A stretch of DNA of 64,000 nt from Pedobacter ginsenosidimutans (GTDB taxonomy: Bacteria; Bacteroidota; Bacteroidia; Sphingobacteriales; Sphingobacteriaceae), in NCBI RefSeq assembly GCF_001442625.1, contig NZ_LMZQ01000013.1, forward strand, positions 1 through 64,000, written 5' to 3'. The number at the start of each line of letters is the position of its first letter. Position 1 is the first letter of the stretch. Positions 62,654-64,000 of this stretch are shown in pieces. The notes beneath the pieces are model-generated. The model was not told where the DNA came from. It worked only from the letters and a program-made list of their open reading frames with translations, and ran no database searches. Both the position numbers and the translations under genes were made by a program.

Positions 62654-63832
62654 ATGATTAGCGTTAAAGAAGCCAAAGACCTCATTTCTCAACACATAAC
62701 AGCATTAAATCCCATTTCAATCGATTTAGCAAAGGCATCAGGGCACGTTCTTGCAGCTGAAGTTTATGCGAAATACGATATTCCTGCATTTAGCCAATCA
62801 TCCATGGATGGCTATGCCATTAAGTTTGCAGATCACGAACAAGAGCTCACCTTAATCGGCGAAATGGCCGCAGGAACGGCAACTACCATCACTATACAAA
62901 ACGGGCAAACCAGTAGAATATTTACAGGTGCTCCTTTACCAGAAGGTGCCGATACTGTGGTGATGCAGGAAAAAATCACACGCAAGGATGAGAAAATCAC
63001 CTTGCAAGATTCTAATTTAAAGCTTGGCTTAAATGTACGGGATAAAGGTTCAGAAATTAAGGCTGGAGCATTAGCGATGGAAAAAGGAAATCTGCTCAGT
63101 CCTGCCGCTATTGGCTTTCTGGCCGGAATTGGTATTAACAAAGTTAGCGTTTATCCCATGCCAAAGATTTCGATTATTGTAACAGGGAAAGAATTACAAC
63201 AACCAGGAAAAACACTCGAATTTGGTCAGGTGTACGAATCGAATTCCTATTCGCTTTCTGCAGCTTTAAAATATGAAGGCATTGAACAAATTGTTGTTTA
63301 CGAAGCCGATGATGATCTCGAGATCTTAAAAAAAGTATTGGAAACTGCAATAGAAAGCAGCGATGTTGTGCTGCTAACCGGAGGCGTAAGTGTAGGCGAT
63401 TATGATTTTGTAATCGAAGCAGCAACACATTGCGGAATTAAACAGATTTTTCATAAGGTGAAACAGAAGCCAGGCAAACCTTTATTTTTTGGCACAAAAG
63501 ATCAAAAATTAATATTCGGACTTCCGGGTAACCCATCATCTGTACTCAGCTGCTACTATAATTACGTACTGCCATCTGTTAAAACCTTATCTCATAAAAG
63601 CAATAGCGTAATTGAGGTCCAGGCAGCGCTTACACATCCCTATAGCAAAGCTGCTGGGCTTACACATTTTCTGAAGGGCAAATATGAAAATGGGCTGGTT
63701 ACCCCGCTAAGTGCACAGGAATCGTACCGGTTAAGCTCCTTTGCACAGGCTAATTGTCTAATTTGTCTTGATGAAATCCAAGAACAATTTAAAAAAAGCA
63801 ACATCTTAACCGTAATGATTTTACCAGACTAA
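62654..63832 (+). CDS. moeA: Molybdopterin molybdotransferase MoeA
   Basis: Inserts molybdenum into adenylated molybdopterin. The ATG at 62654 is chosen because GGAGG at 62638-62642 lies about 11 bases upstream, a rare clear Shine-Dalgarno sequence here; a TTG at 62636 would overlap moaA. It has 392 residues. Motifs are FSQSSMDGYAIKF, FTGAPLPEGADTVVMQE, LTGGVSVGDYDFV and FGLPGNPSSVLSCYYNYV, covering the MoCF-binding domain. It follows moaA by seven bases. Confidence 0.95.
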   Translation: MISVKEAKDLISQHITALNPISIDLAKASGHVLAAEVYAKYDIPAFSQSSMDGYAIKFADHEQELTLIGEMAAGTATTITIQNGQTSRIFTGAPLPEGADTVVMQEKITRKDEKITLQDSNLKLGLNVRDKGSEIKAGALAMEKGNLLSPAAIGFLAGIGINKVSVYPMPKISIIVTGKELQQPGKTLEFGQVYESNSYSLSAALKYEGIEQIVVYEADDDLEILKKVLETAIESSDVVLLTGGVSVGDYDFVIEAATHCGIKQIFHKVKQKPGKPLFFGTKDQKLIFGLPGNPSSVLSCYYNYVLPSVKTLSHKSNSVIEVQAALTHPYSKAAGLTHFLKGKYENGLVTPLSAQESYRLSSFAQANCLICLDEIQEQFKKSNILTVMILPD

Positions 63833-63835
63833 ACC

Positions 63836-64000
63836 ATGCAAGAAAGCTTCATCCTTTTTTATTGTTTACTTTTTATTGTTGCCTTTTTATATGCTTCAGT
63901 AGGGCATGGCGGAGCAAGCGGTTACCTCGCGCTGATGGCCATTTTTGCCATTTCGCCAGCCATCATGAAACCTACTGCGTTATTGCTCAATCTGTTTGTC
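63836..64000 (+). CDS. TSUP/TauE-SafE-type membrane transporter, 3' partial
   Basis: The first 55 codons are seen before the window ends. The product starts MQESFILFYCLLFIVAFLYA, then SVGHGGASGYLALMAIF, the glycine-rich motif of the first TauE/SafE repeat. These transporters move sulfite, sulfonates or organic anions. It begins three bases after moeA, so it is in the molybdenum-cofactor unit; a role in anion supply is an inference. Confidence 0.82.
   Translation, partial: MQESFILFYCLLFIVAFLYASVGHGGASGYLALMAIFAISPAIMKPTALLLNLFV

Overview
The window looks like chromosomal DNA of a Bacteroidota soil or plant-associated organism of the Sphingobacteriaceae, most like Pedobacter. This rests on AT-rich coding DNA, several SusC/SusD pairs, a hybrid two-component regulator, GH97, GH43, GH88 and GH140-type enzymes, Bacteroidota -7 boxes (TAnnTTTG) and many REP-like repeats between genes. 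The genus is an inference. I saw no rRNA, tRNA, CRISPR array, transposase or integrase.

Layout. 1-10.3 kb (+): the 3' end of a pectin locus, with a SusD cut by the left edge, two tandem pectate-lyase-like (PL1) proteins, a 1053-residue beta-helix plus TIM-barrel-like protein, and a GH140-type apiosidase-like lipoprotein. 10.3-33.1 kb (-): a second polysaccharide-utilization locus with ROK kinase, GH88, GH43 (xylosidase/arabinofuranosidase type), GH97, FucP-like permease, SusC, SusD, a 1381-residue hybrid sensor/regulator, an ECF sigma factor overlapping a second GH43 (beta-1,3-galactosidase-like), and an alginate-lyase-fold enzyme. Most of this locus lies between two inverted copies of one intergenic repeat. 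33.3-36.2 kb: SDR reductase, Crp/Fnr regulator, YCII protein and MarR-like regulator. 36.5-42.8 kb (-): a lone SusC/SusD pair with an AraC regulator and no enzymes. 43-46.6 kb: a 383-residue helical protein of unknown function, a tiny alpha-CTD-like protein, a LytTR fragment without a start codon, and a LytS-type kinase. 47-55.3 kb: M60 mucinase-like lipoprotein, PAP2 phosphatase with an ArnT-like glycosyltransferase, alpha/beta hydrolase, EEP lipoprotein and Gfo/Idh/MocA oxidoreductase. 55.5-59.4 kb: quinone-oxidoreductase-like MDR protein with a Crp/Fnr regulator, then an ECF sigma/zinc anti-sigma/peroxiredoxin-like operon. 59.9-64 kb (+): a molybdenum-cofactor cluster (XdhC, MocA-like, MoaA, MoeA) and the start of a TSUP transporter.

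How the parts work together. In the first locus the lyases and the GH140-type enzyme fit pectin, possibly including rhamnogalacturonan-II side chains. In the second, the galactosidase-like and arabinofuranosidase-like GH43s, GH88, the lyase and a deoxyhexose/hexose permease fit an acidic branched polymer such as a type II arabinogalactan or gum; this substrate is an inference. The hybrid regulator would sense an oligosaccharide in the periplasm and activate the susC promoter region.

The most unusual signals are: the inverted repeats around the second locus; at least three families of palindromic intergenic elements (one MITE-like with matching ends); a GH97 with glycine where retaining members have the nucleophile; an ECF sigma factor with no anti-sigma inside a hybrid-regulator locus; the start-less LytTR fragment beside a LytS kinase; and two genes that appear to share a leaderless promoter.
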